6,323 bases of DNA from Actinomycetes bacterium (GTDB taxonomy: Bacteria; Actinomycetota; Actinomycetes; S36-B12; UBA5976): the NCBI GenBank assembly GCA_021784375.1, contig JAJXSV010000129.1:1-6323 (forward strand), in the 5' to 3' direction. Both the position numbers and the translations under genes were made by a program. Below are positions 6,085 through 6,323 of the stretch, one piece after another. The notes beneath the pieces were generated by a model. It searched no databases. It was not told where the DNA came from and saw only the letters and a program-made list of their open reading frames with translations. Position 1 is the stretch's first letter. Each line of letters begins with the position of its first letter.

Positions 6085-6245
6085 CGTGATCGCATGGTAT
6101 CCGGGCCTCGTCCCGCGCGGTTCACGCAACTCGAACCTGATGTTCTCCGACGCCCGACCGGCGTGCCATGACCCCGGTTCGTCAGCGCCGACCAGCCTGC
6201 CCATGGCGATCCAGCATCGCCCTGATGCGGGCGGCGTTCCCCATG
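6085..6245. other. 161-bp region upstream of the deaminase
   Basis: No secure gene. It contains a 20-codon minus-strand frame (6244-6182) that begins one base after the upstream stop codon, and an in-frame upward extension of the deaminase to 6204; both have coding-like third-position GC. A dyad at 6119-6137 could be an operator. I saw no good sigma-70 promoter and no terminator hairpin with a T-run, so the deaminase may be read through from the upstream gene or have a weak promoter of its own. Confidence 0.45.
6119..6137. promoter_or_regulatory. Candidate operator, dyad GGTTC-N9-GAACC, upstream of the deaminase
   Basis: A perfect 5-bp inverted repeat (GGTTC / GAACC) around nine bases, containing TTC-N9-GAA at 6121-6135 and a T-N11-A arrangement. 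Its inner edge lies about 35 bp before the deaminase ATG at 6084. It shares its outline with the dyad at 5424-5438. It is equally inside the possible N-terminal extension of the deaminase, so it could be coding sequence instead. Confidence 0.28.
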
Positions 6246-6323
6246 TCAGCTCGCGCCGCCCACCTGGACCGTGAGAGCAATGGAAGCGGGGAAGCGGTTA
6301 CCCAGCAGCACGAAGGCCCCGAC
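6246..6323 (-). CDS. C-terminal end of an unrecognised protein (N-terminus outside the window)
   Basis: Twenty-five codons followed by TGA at 6248-6246, reading VGAFVLLGNRFP and ending QVGGAS. Twenty-one of 25 third positions are G or C, better than the competing frame, which supports coding. The mixture of hydrophobic runs and a polar end could be a transporter or a soluble beta-strand end; I do not recognise it and assign no function. A second minus-strand frame is also open here and continues to 6182, so the true reading frame is not certain. Confidence 0.45.
   Translation of the reverse strand, partial: VGAFVLLGNRFPASIALTVQVGGAS

Noticed and set aside
6085..6204. Longer start for the deaminase, adding 40 residues
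   Set aside because: The extension has no likeness to the family, and the ATG at 6084 gives 164 residues against 158 in yeast. Not fully excluded, because the extension has coding-like composition and neither start has a good ribosome site.

Overview
This is a GC-rich window (roughly two thirds G+C by eye) in which every gene I can support lies on the minus strand, so transcription runs from high to low coordinates. Gene density, Shine-Dalgarno sites and junctions that overlap or touch are typical of a high-GC bacterium. A proteobacterium or an actinobacterium would both fit, and I cannot place it more closely. I saw no tRNA, rRNA, CRISPR array, insertion sequence or convincing intrinsic terminator.

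Layout in the direction of transcription. At the right edge (6323-6246) is the last 25 codons of an unrecognised gene. A 161-bp gap follows, then a deaminase of the fungal (yeast Fcy1) cytosine deaminase type (6084-5590) with its zinc and substrate residues intact. A 234-bp gap follows. Then comes a tight five-gene block: a two-domain extradiol ring-cleavage dioxygenase (5355-4480), an HsaA-like flavin monooxygenase of acyl-CoA-dehydrogenase fold (4455-3259), an alpha/beta-hydrolase of the meta-cleavage-product (BphD/HsaD) family (3257-2382), an MmgE/PrpD-family protein (2389-968) and an MFS transporter (978 to the left edge, truncated). The spacings are 24 bp, 1 bp, an 8-bp overlap and an 11-bp overlap, so this block is very probably one operon.

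The logic reads as aromatic-ring catabolism. The monooxygenase would ortho-hydroxylate a phenol, the dioxygenase would cleave the resulting catechol next to its hydroxyls, and a hydrolase would normally split the dienoate product. The striking point is that the hydrolase has lost all three catalytic-triad residues (Ser to Ala110, Asp to Asn236, His to Leu264). It keeps the fold motifs and apparent substrate-binding Arg189 and Trp265. Its gene overlaps an MmgE/PrpD gene whose family active-site residues (Asp93, His104, His156, Lys204, Lys272) are all present. The usual lower-pathway hydratase, aldolase and acylating aldehyde dehydrogenase are not in the window, nor is the flavin reductase the monooxygenase would need. 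I therefore infer a non-canonical meta-cleavage pathway in which the dead hydrolase has another role (binding, tautomerisation or another triad-independent reaction) and the PrpD-like enzyme may act on the ring-cleavage product. The transporter may move the substrate or a product. The deaminase may prepare a nitrogen-containing substrate, or may be unrelated. Both gaps carry a 15-bp TTC-N9-GAA dyad, which could be a shared operator.
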